Below are positions 1 through 10,400 of a stretch of 64,000 nt of DNA, one piece after another (positions within the stretch are counted from its first letter, which is position 1; the number at the start of each line of letters is the position of its first letter). The notes beneath the pieces were generated by a model. The model did no database searches. It saw only the letters and a program-made list of their open reading frames with translations, and had not been told where the DNA came from. This DNA comes from Pyronema omphalodes (lineage: Eukaryota; Ascomycota; Pezizomycetes; Pezizales; Pyronemataceae): contig JAJJXM010000033.1 of the NCBI GenBank assembly GCA_024516155.1, forward strand, positions 1-64,000. The letters run 5' to 3'. The translations under genes were made by a program, and so were the position numbers.

Positions 1-3000
1 AAGGTCCTGTGGTGTTTCATGGTCTCCGGTATGTCCAATTCATAGGCGTGGGATCCAATAGGCCGTAACACGGTGAAGGGGCCTAGGTGTTTATTTTCTA
101 GTTTCTTTGAGGGGCGGCGGGTTCTTAGGTTGCGGGCATCCAGCCATACCAGGTCTCCTGGTTTGAAGACCGGCGCGGGGAGTCGGGAATTGTCGGCGGC
201 TTCTATGTGGCGGGCTTGGGCGTATTTCATTTCCGAACGTAAGACGTCATGGATGTGTGACATCCTTTCCGCTACCTCGTTCGCTTTCACTTCCTCAGGG
301 TTGTCGGTCCTGATTTCCAGTTCGAAAGAGCACTTGGGGTGTCGACCATATATAGCGTAGAACGGAGACAGCGACGTTGTATCCGATACTTGGTTATTTG
401 CAGCAAATTCTGCCAGTGGTAAAAATTTCTTCCAATCGTCTTGTAAATAACAGACGTACGCACGGAGATATTGCTCCGTAACCGCGTTAATTCTCTCTGT
501 TTTGGCCGTCGGTTTGGGGATGAAAGGCCGTACTCGTGGCAATTTCGATACCCATGCAATTCGCCAAGTGTTTCCAGAAATGGGCCACAAGTTGCGGACC
601 GCGGTCGGACACTACTGTGTCTGGCAGGCCGTGTAGTTTGAACACATTTTCCAGGAAGAGTTGCGCGAAGCCTTCTGCGTCTATCGTGGAATGGCAGGGC
701 ACCAAGTGCCGCTGTTTCGTTAGTCGGCAAACGATCGCACATATTGCGTCGAAGCCTTCTGATGTCGGTAGTCCCAGTAACAAAATCCACCGATATATTC
801 TGCCAAGGGTGGCGCGGAACCGGTAGGGGCTTCAGGGTTCCATAGGGTGCGTGGCGGGTAGCCTTTGTTCTTTTACAGGTGTGGCAATTTCGGACGAATT
901 GGTCCACATCTTTTCTCATCGAGGGCCAGTAATAATTCCTGGCGAGGAGTTCGAAAGTCTTCGCACGGCCCGGGTGTCCCATGGTGGGGGGGGTCGTGGT
1001 GATCTTGCAGTAGTTTCAATCGTAGCTTATCCAGCACGGGGACATAGAGGCAATCTCGGTAGTACAATCTGTTTTCTAACACGGAACAATCGGCGAGCGA
1101 TATGTCCTTACAGATTTGTGTGCCATCTTCCAGCATTCCCAACACTCGGTTGGGGAATGGATCTGTCTTGTAGCCCTCTGTGAACAGGAGGTCTACTTCG
1201 GAAGGTGCGAGTTTCATTGGCGGGGTCATGCATAACTGAAAGTTCTGTGGCTTCAGAACAGCTTGCTGGTTCGCCAGTATGCGTTCGTCTCCCTCTTCCG
1301 GGAGGGTCGGCGGCTCTTCTTGTCAGGGCGTCCGGTTTTCCTCCCAACGTACCCGGTCGATAGGTGATCACAAAGTTAAACCGAGACAGGAACTCGGACC
1401 AGCGTGCTTGTCGTCTATTCAGCAGCTTTGTCGTCATAAAGTATTCAAGATTCTTGTGATCCGTCAATACTTTTATAGGGAAGGCGGAGCCCTCTAAGTG
1501 GGGACGCCATTCCTCAAAACAACGAACTATTGCCAGTAGTTCCTTGTCGTAGATTTCGTAGTTGCATTCTGCCGGGGAATGCTTCTTGGAATAAAATGCG
1601 ACGGGGTGTAACACGTTATCGTCGTCGTATTGTGATAAAACTCCAGCGGACACATAGTCAGATGCGTCTGTTTCTACTACAATCGGTTTTCCCGTAGTCG
1701 AAGTGCTTGAGGATGGGTGCTGATGTAAATGCGTCCTTCAGTCGGTCGAAGGCGCTCTGCTGATCTTTACCCCAGACAAAGGGGATTGCTTTAACCATCT
1801 TTCTTTTTGGTCAGAGCTGTAAGCGGGGAGACCACTTTTGAGTAGTCTTTGATAAATCTTCGGTAGAAATTCGCGAAGCCCAGGAACTCTTGGACCTGTT
1901 TCAAATTGGTTGGTTCCTTCCAATCTCTCACTGTGGCTACTTTGGAATCCATCATGCGCGCGCCGTCGCGGCCGATGTTGTAGCCCAGGTACTGTACTTC
2001 TGCCTTAGCAAACTTACACTTCTCTGGCTTCAAGTGCAGTTTTTCTTGTTTGAGTCGTTCCAAGATCTTTCGGACGTGTGCGGTGTGATCGGACTTTGTT
2101 TCGGAGAATACGAGGATATCGTCCAAGTATGCCGTACAAAACTGGTCTAGGTATGGTCTCAGGACATCATTTATAAATGCCTGGAAATCGGCAGGCGCGT
2201 TGGTGAGCCCAAAAGGCATCACTTTCGATTCAAACAGGCCGTACCGTGTGCGGAAGGCCGTCTTCCCTTCTTCGCCTTCTGCCATTCTGATAAGATTATA
2301 AGCGCTGCGGACATCAAGGGTCGTAAAGTATTGAGCTTTGGAAAGATTCATCATCGTTTCCTGTATCAATGGCAGCGGGTACCGGTTCTTCTCGGTACCT
2401 TCATTCAGTCTTCGGTAGTCGACACACAGGCGTAGGGATCCGTCTGATTTCTTCACGAATAATATCGGCGAGGCGGCTGGTGATTGGGAGCGTTGTATAA
2501 ATCCTTTCTCCAAATTCTCATCGAGCCATGTTTTCAGCGTCTGCAACTCGTTGCGTGACAGCGAGTATAACGGGCCAAAGGGCGGAACGAATCCCTCTTT
2601 CAGTGGGATCTTGTGGTCGTAGGGTCGGTGCGGGGGAAGTTCCTTCTCGTTGACCTCCTTGAATAAATCGAGGTAGTCATGATACTCCTCGGGGATCATG
2701 TCTTTCAGTTCGTCGTCTGTGAGGGGGGGTTTGTCTTGTAGGGCGACGGTGATCTCGTCCAACGATAGCGAGAACACTGTCAGGCTTTCGTCTTCTACCA
2801 TTTCCTTGAAGTCGGTGATGGTTAAACTTGAGATCTCTATTGGGGGTTCGTCCGGGGGGTCGGGGGCCGAGTCTTCCAACTCCGGCAAGGGGTTTGTGTC
2901 GGGCTCGTGGACAGCGGGAGGGGGCCTCGAGTCCAGGACCTCGACACCGGTTGTGCTCACAGGCAACGGGGTGCAGTTCCTTAGGCAGTATTCGGAGTCG

Positions 3001-3461
3001 AAGCTTACAGTGTTGGAACTGAAGCTTATGGTTACATCGTGTTTTTTCAACCAGGGGATACCCAACACCACCGGGTAGTGACCCAGCTTGGTAACAAACA
3101 TGGGAAGGGTTTCCGAGTGACCATTGATGGTACACTCTACTTGGGCGAGGTGTGTTATTTTTCCTGAGGATATGGGGCGGCCGTCGATAACTTCGACCGT
3201 TCGGGCGGTGGATAGGGGGGTTAGGGGGAGTTTGTGATGGCGGGCGAAATTGCGGTCAACAAAGGCGATACCAGTGGCGCCGCAGTCAACGAGCGCTACT
3301 GTTTTCACGGAGCGGTTATTGGAAAACAAGGAACAGGAGAGGACAAGGTGTTTGCATTCTAACTTTCCAGTAAAACTTGCGCCCGATAATAGCAATGTAT
3401 CAGCAATAATATTCCCACCAGCGGCAGAGCCATCTTCTTGCAGCTGGTTTATTCTTTTCCC
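1..3461 (-). pseudogene. pol of element A: protease, RT, RNase H, integrase, with frameshifts
   Basis: The polyprotein would provide protease, reverse transcriptase, RNase H and integrase. Visible on the minus strand are the protease motif VDCGATGIAF (about 3290), the RT motifs LRLCVDYRRLN and YLDDILVFS (about 2470 and 2120), RNase H (TDHKNLEY, about 1460), the integrase zinc region ending CHTCKRTK (about 880) and the core motif VVSDRGPQL (about 610). The GPF module is at the window edge. Single-base shifts occur near 1790, 1690, 1316, 990 (a run of 8 G), 775 and 500. RT itself is uninterrupted. The catalytic Glu codon of the integrase is present but out of frame here. Confidence 0.85.
3417..3461 (-). 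promoter_or_regulatory. -1 ribosomal frameshift signal of element A
   Basis: On the minus strand the gag frame reads G GGA AAA at 3461-3455, a perfect X XXY YYZ heptamer. A 6-nt spacer (3454-3449, containing the gag UAA) is followed by ACCAGC (3448-3443), which can pair with GCTGGT (3422-3417); three further pairs can form beyond one mismatch. The -1 frame is open from the slip site through the protease, with no usable ATG needed. The geometry matches known -1 frameshift sites; function is inferred. Confidence 0.7.
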
Positions 3462-5029
3462 GACACTTCTTCTTCAGCATCCACTAATTCCACACTCGCC
3501 ACTTTAACATTCGTCTTGGCGGGGCACGACGCAGCCATGTGGCCGAGGCCACCGCAGTAGAGGCAACGTCCTTCTGATAGGCGGGTCGCGCGCTCCTGTG
3601 CCGACAGTTTCTGACGGGGTCCCTGGGCCGGGGTTTGCTTGCTGGAGGAGGCGGTGGTGGCTTGGGTAGCGGGGGTGGGGCGACTGGTGGTGGGGGTGGC
3701 GGTGGTAGTGGTCTTAACTTGGCCGCGGTTGGTACGCAGCTTGCGGAGGTTTTCAAGTGCCCTTAATTGGGAGTCCAATTTTTGACACTGTTCGACGAAT
3801 TCGTGCATCGTGGTGGTGGGCGGGGCACCAACCAACTTCTCGTGTAGCTCAAGGGACAGGCCGTTACGCAGGGCATCCATGGTGGCGGCTTCGTCCCAGC
3901 CTAACTCTGCGACTAGGCGGGAGAACTCTGCGTAGTAGTCCGAAAATTCGCGGTTGTTCTGTCGGAGATTCTGTAGTTTGAAACGAGCCGTTGCGCGCTC
4001 GTCCGGGTCTCCGAAGGTACGCTGTAAAATTTTAATGACGTCCTCGACGTCGTTAAGAGCCCAGCGGTTGCCGTTTTCCTTGATGTAAGGGAGAATCTGG
4101 TCCAGGGCGCGTCCGCGGAGGCGGCCCATGGCGTAAGAAATCCGTTTATGGGGGGTCGGGAAACGTAGTTCATCGCTCACTAACTTGATACGAAGCAAGG
4201 AGACAAAGCGGCGGAGGTCCTCCCTGTTGGACCCGTCGAAGGTTGGCGGATCCGAGATTTTGTCTCCAGTTACGCGGATGCCGGGGGAGGCGAGTAGCGC
4301 GTTGATGAGCTCACGCTGGCGGGTGAGTTCTTTCTCGTAGTAGTGGATTTCGTTTGTATCGGCTTGCTCCTCCGGGGTTAGGAGGATCTCGGGGTCACGG
4401 GGGGGGGGGTCTAGGAATTGGTGCGATTATCGCGGGGGCGGGGGCTGCGGCTGCGGCTGTGGTAGGGGGGTGCGGCGGCTCGCGGTGCTGGTTCTGGGCC
4501 GTTCGGGTAGACCTGGACGGAGCCAGTCTGGATCACGACAGGGGGAATGGGAGCAGGGGTGGGAGCTTCCGGAGCGCGGGAGGCGACAGGGCTGGATACC
4601 CGAGTGCTGTTACGAGAGCCGGGGGTTTCCGCGAGGTCGTTTAGGAGGTAACCCGTGGGGTGGTCCTGAGCGTCTAAAATGGATTGTGCGAGTTGTTTTG
4701 TAAAGGTGAGCGGTTCATGGCCGTCGGGGAACTGGGTCATGGCGGCGGCGTTCACAATTTGTTGCCAGTGGCCTTCGTCAATAAGTTTAATATGCATATT
4801 GGCGGGCTCTGAGGATTGGCTTGAGTCTGATGGTGCGGCGGATGTGCTCCTGATAAGTGTAGTCCTGGAGTTGCCAGCGGACCACAAGGTAGCAGTTATT
4901 TTCTGCTCGTCGGACGGTTCTTCGCACTGCGCCAGCGAATCTGTCGGGGATCCCAAAGGTTTCGTATAAGGTGTGAGTTTCAAGAGCTTGCTTTAGTGCG
5001 TGGGTCCAGGCAGAACCGGTGCGGTTCAT
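3449..5029 (-). pseudogene. gag of element A, frameshifted
   Basis: Gag is the nucleocapsid precursor that packages element RNA. The first Met on the minus strand is at 5029, about 36 nt inside the LTR end. The N-terminal part is open to about 4790, where the reading continues in another frame to a TAG at 4411, next to a run of 11 G. The main capsid part (retrotransposon gag fold) then runs from about 4400 to the TAA at 3449-3451. A zinc knuckle, CLYCGGLGHMAASC, lies near the C-terminus. At least two frame changes are needed to join the parts, so this copy is probably defective, although errors in homopolymers cannot be excluded. The gag stop is 6 nt after a GGGAAAA slip site. Confidence 0.75.
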
Positions 5030-5064
5030 GCGTGTCGGTTGAATAGTTAATCGATCGAACGTAA

Positions 5065-5582
5065 TGTCAGGGACACGAGAACGGACGTTCAAGGGACACA
5101 CTGAACACTACCGGAAAGAGGGACTAGGCAGGTTCCGGAACGGGGAACGGCAGGACAAGGACCGAAGTGCTCGTCAGACGGACGGCACACTAAACAGGGA
5201 CAGGGACAAGGACAAGAGTGACGTAGGACTTAGGAGAGGAATTCTTATATTAGGAGTCAGGAGAAGACAAAAGACGTTCGATGGAGAATCTCGACAACGG
5301 GGAGGCAAGCCTCCTTATGTACAAAGGGGCGGCCAGCACTCTTGCTGGGCCGTCATACAATCATCGCTACATGAGCTTCCGTTCTCCATCGATTCAACTG
5401 CGACGCCACAGCTCTCCAGCTCGTGGTACGTCATCCATCATCAATCAGTCTCTCAGTCAACATGGCACGGCACACACAACAACACAACAACACAACGCGG
5501 CAAGACAACGGCACGATGTCGATCAACAACCACGACAACATGATGACGCAACACAACGGCTCGTCAGCCGTGTGCCGTGACA
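5065..5582 (-). repeat. 5' LTR of element A
   Basis: The 518-bp segment starts TGTCA and ends TGACA on the plus strand, a perfect 5-bp terminal inverted repeat. It sits just upstream of the first gag Met (5029, minus strand) and abuts foreign LTR sequence at 5583. A CAACA-rich stretch lies near 5475-5515. The second LTR is outside the window, so the boundaries rest on the inverted ends and the junction with family B, not on an LTR pair. Confidence 0.75.
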
Positions 5583-5734
5583 CCTGCTACGCTGTCATGA
5601 AGTGAAGGGATAGGGTTAGAGCAAGGGGCTGGGCCCCTTGCCGAGGATTTTCATATGTTCGGAGTTATTTCTTATTTGGATTTCTTTTAGGTATCACGGC
5701 GGCTAGGAAAATGTTGGAATCTTTTACTTCTCTC

Positions 5735-5990
5735 TTTTGGTATGTACTCTTTCTTTACTATTTGGAATTACGGCGGTTAGCCAGGAAGTTATCTCTTTCG
5801 GTATGTACTCTTTCTTTGCTATTTGGAATCACGGCGGTTAGCCGGTAGTTATCTCTTTTGGTATGTACTCTTTCCTTGTTATTATTATTATTTGGAATTA
5901 CGGCGTTTAGTTATCTTGCTTTCTTATTTGGAATTACGGCGGTTGGCAAATGTTGGGGAATGTTGGTCATGTATGTAGTTATCACGGCGG
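5735..5990 (+). repeat. Imperfect tandem repeats inside the family B LTR
   Basis: The motifs TATTTGGAATTACGGCGG and GGTATGTACTCTTTC recur about every 65 bp, roughly three to four times. The same array is present at about 12580-12835 and, inverted, at about 18311-18566. The position in the likely U3 region suggests promoter or enhancer repeats, which is inference. Confidence 0.8.
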
Positions 5991-6001
5991 TTAGCATTGG
6001 G

Positions 6002-6027
6002 AGCATTCTCCGCAGGCGGAGAATGCT
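6002..6027 (+). terminator. Perfect 12-bp hairpin in the family B LTR
   Basis: AGCATTCTCCGC at 6002-6013 and its exact reverse complement at 6016-6027 are separated by two bases. The same hairpin is in the other LTR copies (about 12847-12872 and 18274-18299). It may mark the R region or influence 3' end formation; the role is not shown by sequence alone. Confidence 0.6.
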
Positions 6028-6544
6028 GAGTCACGAGTCATGAAGGAACAAGTATAAGAGGAGGAAATTTGTATGTAGTTTATTTCTTCACGCAATCAAG
6101 TTTCTATTTACCACAATCCTATCTACAAAAGTTCCCTTGTGATATCCCATCTCGCCAAACTCACCTGTGATTTCCCAAGCCCACAAACCCTTGCCCATTC
6201 CCAACTTACCAACCTTACCTCACCCGCCGCCGCCCTCCTCGCCGCCGAAAACCCCGCGCTGCCTGTCGTCAGTAACCGTGGATACGGATTCTGATATTTG
6301 ATTGCGTCCTGTGTACGACACCCAACGCGGAACGAAGACCCAGAAAACCCAGAGAACCCAGAAGACCCAGAAAACCCAGAAGAAGGCGCACACAGTGGCA
6401 TCCTTTCAGCTAAAAGAGCTCGGAGAACATATCGAACAAGAACCGACCGGATCGGCAAGCCCAGTGACCCCCGAACAACCATCCAGACCCCAGACCCCCG
6501 AATCACCCGAACTTCCCCATACCTCTACCGACGACCCTGCGGAA

Positions 6545-7453
6545 ATGGCGACCCCGGCAGGATTGGGACTTGTCACTCCGGTCACTATGACCCAGGAGCA
6601 GTTGAACCAGATCCTCATTCACCTCCATCGCCCCACGACAAACAGTAACCCCAAGGTGGAAGACCCGGAGCTGTACTACGGTGAACGGACCAAGCTGAGG
6701 GCATTCCTGACGCAATGTGAACTGAAGTTCAATTGTGAAGGGAATAGATTCGACACCGAACAGAAAAAGGTGAACTATGCGAGCTCCCGCTGTAGAGGTA
6801 ACGCTTGGGCATGGATCGAGCCGTCCATCAAGGAGGGGAAAAGCGTATACACGACCTGGGAGGCCTTTAAGACTGCTGTCAGTAGGGCTTTCGGGGAAGC
6901 CGACTCAAAAGAAGTAGCAAGAAGAAAGTTCAAGATGATCAGGCAGGGCGCGCGATCCGCCGCTGCATACTGGGCCGAATTTCAAAGGATCAAATCCGAT
7001 TTAAGATACAATGACGAGACCTACATCGATCAATTCAGTGATGGACTAAACACAGACGTCCAACGACAGTTGGCACTCCTTGATGAACGACCAATGGATC
7101 TCACGGAGTTCGCCAACAAGGCCATAGCGTTAGACAACCGACTATTCAACTTCCGAACCCTGAGGACTCGGTATGAACCTCAATTCTATCACCACCCCCA
7201 TCTTAAGGGGCAGGGACACGAATCTCGACTCTCTGACCCCGAACCAATGGAATTAGATTCCACTCGTCGACCGAAACCAAGGGATAGGACGGAGGAGGAT
7301 AGGCGGAAGCGGAATAACGAATGTTTTAACTGTGGGAAGGTGGGACACTACGCTGCGAAGTGCCCAAGTAAGAAATTATTCAGAGCAGCGGAAACTACAT
7401 TGGTAGAGGAGGGACTCGGTGAGACGTCGGGAAAAGAGAACCCCCAGGAATAA
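6545..7453 (+). CDS. gag: Gag of retrotransposon B1
   Basis: Gag forms the cytoplasmic virus-like particle and binds element RNA. The frame is open from 6302, but the first ATG is at 6545 (purine at -3, G at +4), giving 302 aa. The upstream part is a 5' leader with 9-10-bp tandem ACCCAGAA-like repeats (about 6336-6386). The retrotransposon gag domain spans roughly residues 35-220, with conserved Trp/Phe positions around WAWIEPSIKEG. A CCHC zinc knuckle, CFNCGKVGHYAAKC, is at about residues 260-273. The stop at 7451-7453 lies inside the frameshift structure. The other B copy (16848-17756) differs at four amino acids that I could see. Confidence 0.88.
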   Translation: MATPAGLGLVTPVTMTQEQLNQILIHLHRPTTNSNPKVEDPELYYGERTKLRAFLTQCELKFNCEGNRFDTEQKKVNYASSRCRGNAWAWIEPSIKEGKSVYTTWEAFKTAVSRAFGEADSKEVARRKFKMIRQGARSAAAYWAEFQRIKSDLRYNDETYIDQFSDGLNTDVQRQLALLDERPMDLTEFANKAIALDNRLFNFRTLRTRYEPQFYHHPHLKGQGHESRLSDPEPMELDSTRRPKPRDRTEEDRRKRNNECFNCGKVGHYAAKCPSKKLFRAAETTLVEEGLGETSGKENPQE

Positions 7454-7491
7454 AAGGAAAAGGTGGATTCCTGGGGCAACTGTCGCCCACC
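7429..7491 (+). promoter_or_regulatory. -1 ribosomal frameshift signal with pseudoknot potential, B1
   Basis: The gag frame reads TCG GGA AAA, so the heptamer G GGA AAA (7429-7435) fits X XXY YYZ. After a 6-nt spacer, CCCCAGGAA (7442-7450) pairs perfectly with TTCCTGGGG (7468-7476). Loop bases GGTGG (7462-7466) can pair with CCACC (7487-7491), giving an H-type pseudoknot. The -1 frame is open from 7423, past the gag UAA (7451-7453), to the pol stop at 11400. The arrangement is the standard one for Gag-Pol fusion. Function is inferred. Confidence 0.8.
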
Positions 7492-10400
7492 AGTTCAACC
7501 ACGGCAGGACCGGCGGATAGAATCTCGAGTGTAGGACCATACGGAAGAAACGAAAAAATTATCCTGCGAGTAAAGTTAATCGGACGAAATAAGAAAGAAT
7601 ACCAAACAACGGCCATGATCGACTGCGGGGCCACGGAGAATTTTATAGATCGAAAATATGTGAGACAGCAGGGATTGCCCTGCGCGAAAAAATTAACCCC
7701 ACGAAAGGTTCTCGCTGTAGACGGACGGGAATTGGATGGGGGACCAGTAACCCACGATGCCATGGTGACCATGGTGATCAACGACCATAGGGAAGACATC
7801 AAGCTCCACTGTATTACCATTGGCAACGCACCCATTATCCTGGGACTGCCTTGGTTGCGGAAACACAATCCCAGCATCGACTGGAAGGAAGGAAGGATTG
7901 TCTTCAACTCCGAGAAATGCGGAAAGAACTGCCTTCCTACCTCGCCCCATGCCACGACCGTATCGGAACGGGGGGCAGAAAAAGAATATAATCAACGGAT
8001 ACATGAGGAAGCGGAGCACGCCTATGGTATGGAAGAACCGAAGGAGATGCTTCAGACGGATGAGGAAGATGAGCTTCGCATCCAAGAGATCTGGGGAGAA
8101 AGTATAGAAGAAGATGACGAAGGAGAAGAGGTGGAAGAGTCGGAGGACGAGGATATGGAAAGCGTGCAGGGATCTAGGCGCGCGGAGTCCACCGAGGCCG
8201 ATCCCGACTCGTCTCAGTGCGCTTCGCGGCAACCCCCGCAAGCGCCAGCCAACCAGAAGGAACCGGGGAACTGGGAAACCGCTCCCGCCAAATCAACCGC
8301 TACTGCACCAACCAACCAGGAAGAACCGGGGAACTGGGAAACCGCTCCCGCCAAATCAATTGCCACTTCCGGGGAATTGGAACTCGCGAGTACCATAAGT
8401 CGAGCGGGGAGGAGCAAGCCTGACTCCCTGGAAGAAATAATACCACCGGAATATGCAGATTACCTCTCCGTATTCAGGGAAAAAGAGGCGGTAGGGTTAC
8501 CTCCGCACCGACATCATGACCACCGGATTCCCTTGATGGACGGAAAGGTTCCGCCGTTCGAACCCCTGCCAGCCCTCGATGAAGAACGTCTGCGAGTACT
8601 GAGGGATTACTTGGAAGAGAATGAAAGGAGGGGTTGGGTCCAACGGTCGACGTCTCCAGCGGGAGCCCCCATCCATTTCGTTAAGAAAAAGGATGGTACT
8701 TTACGGTTATGCGTCGACTACCGACGACTCAACGAAATCACAATCAAGGATCGCACCCCACTCCCGCTGATAGGGGAAGCGTTGGATAGACTTTCCAACG
8801 CCAAGATCTATACCAAATTAGATGTGCGAGATGCATACCATAACCTCCGAATAGCCACAGGAGATGAATGGAAAACTGCGTTCCGTACCAAGTACGGTCT
8901 ATACGAGTATTTGGTGATGCCATTTGGTTTGACAAATGCTCCAGCTTCATTTCAACGATGGATGAACGAAGTCTTAAGTGATTACCTCGACATCTTTTGC
9001 ATCGCCTATCTCGACGACATATTGATCTACTCAGATAATATGGAGGAACATCGAAGGCACGTCCGCATGGTCTTGGAGAGGTTAAGGGACGTAGGACTCA
9101 CCCTGAAACCCTCGAAATGTGAATTCCACACGAAAAAGACGGAATACCTGGGATACATCATCTCCCCCACGGGGTTGCAGATGGACCCCGAGAAAATTAG
9201 GGCGGTTAAGGAATGGAAGGAACCGGTAAATGTGAAGGGAGTCCAGAGTTTCCTTGGGTTCGCCAATTTCTACCGTCGATTCATCCGGGATTTCAGCAAG
9301 ATCACCACGCCATTGACACGATCGACGAAGAAACAGGTACCCTGGGAGTGGAATGACGAGACACAACGGGCCTTTGAGCAACTCAAAACGGCAATGATAT
9401 CCCAACCGATCCTGCAACATTTCGACCCGGATCGGCCGCTCACCCTGGAAACAGACGCCTCAGACTATGCCATCGGGGCAGTCTGCTCACAACCCGACGA
9501 CTCCAACGTACTGCACCCCCTTGCCTATTTTTCAAGAAAATTAAAAGAAGCGGAGCTCAATTACGACATCCACGATAAGGAGCTCCTCGCAATAGTGGAA
9601 GCCTTGGACAAATGGTCGACATACTGCAAATCAACAAAACACAGTATCCGGATACTGTCAGACCATAAGAATCTAGAGTATTGGCAAACGAAGAGGGATC
9701 TCAACCTCCGACAGGCCCGATGGGCGGAACAACTGGCCAACTATGACTTCACGATCACGTATCGTCCGGGGAAGTTGGCAGGAAAACCCGACATATTGTC
9801 CCGAGAGTCAGGAGACTCTCCCTGGGAAGGGGAGATGAAGCACCGGCAGAACCGAAGCCGAGTCCTCCTTCCCCAGGAAGTCTTTCATGTGAACGGGACA
9901 CAGTTGATAAGACTCACCCCGGACACCCCCCTCATTACCAAAATTCGGGAAAAAACGAAGACCGATACAGAACTCCAGGAGGTAATCCGCAAACTTCGGG
10001 AAGGGATAACCCGAGACAATAGGGTCCCCTTGGGGTTATGCGAGGAAAAGGATGGGTTACTCCTATACGAGGGATTGATATGGGTCCCGGACGACGACGA
10101 CCTGAGGTTACAAATTTTACGACAACATCACGACTCCCAGGCCGCGGGGCATCCGGGAAGGGCAAGGACATTGGAGTTGGTCAGCCGAAATTTTTATTGG
10201 CCACAACAACGGCAGTATGTGACTCGATATGTCGACTACTGTGATACCTGTAAACGTATCAAGCCCATTAAGGACGCCCCCTTCGGTCTCTTACGACCGT
10301 TACAGATTCCAGAAAGACCATGGGAATCCATCTCCATGGATTTTATCACGGGTCTTCCGGAGGATGGGGGAATGAATGCGATATGGGTGATTGTGGACCG

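Larger units (their letters stand above)
1..5582 (-). mobile_element. Ty3/gypsy LTR retrotransposon A, cut by the left window edge
   Basis: On the minus strand the order is LTR (5065-5582), gag, protease, reverse transcriptase, RNase H, integrase, which is the Ty3/gypsy order. The sequence leaves the window inside the integrase C-terminal GPF-type module, so the 3' end and second LTR lie to the left. Coding is broken by several single-base shifts (near 4410, 1790, 1690, 1316, 990, 775 and 500), mostly at homopolymers. The right-hand end at 5582 joins directly to an LTR of family B, 81 bp inside that LTR, so A is a nested insertion into B1. Confidence 0.9.
5583..6320 (+). repeat. 5' LTR of B1, missing its first 81 bp
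   Basis: The segment matches 12428-13141 and, inverted, 17981-18718. It ends GTACGACA at 6320, giving a TGTC..GACA pair with the intact LTR start seen at 12347 and 18799. The full LTR is 819 bp by comparison with B2. It holds about three imperfect copies of a unit of roughly 65 bp (TGGAATTACGGCGGTTAGCC and GGTATGTACTCTTTCTT motifs, about 5735-5990) and a strong hairpin at 6002-6027. Confidence 0.85.

Noticed and set aside
5475..5515. CAACA-rich repeat as a possible CRISPR-like or satellite array
   Set aside because: It is a short simple repeat inside the LTR of element A; no spacers, and the genome is eukaryotic.
5858..6043. 61-aa hydrophobic ORF in the family B LTR (MVCTLSLLLLLFGITAF..)
   Set aside because: It arises from the LTR tandem repeats and is repeated at 12703 and 18443; no sign of selection on the protein.
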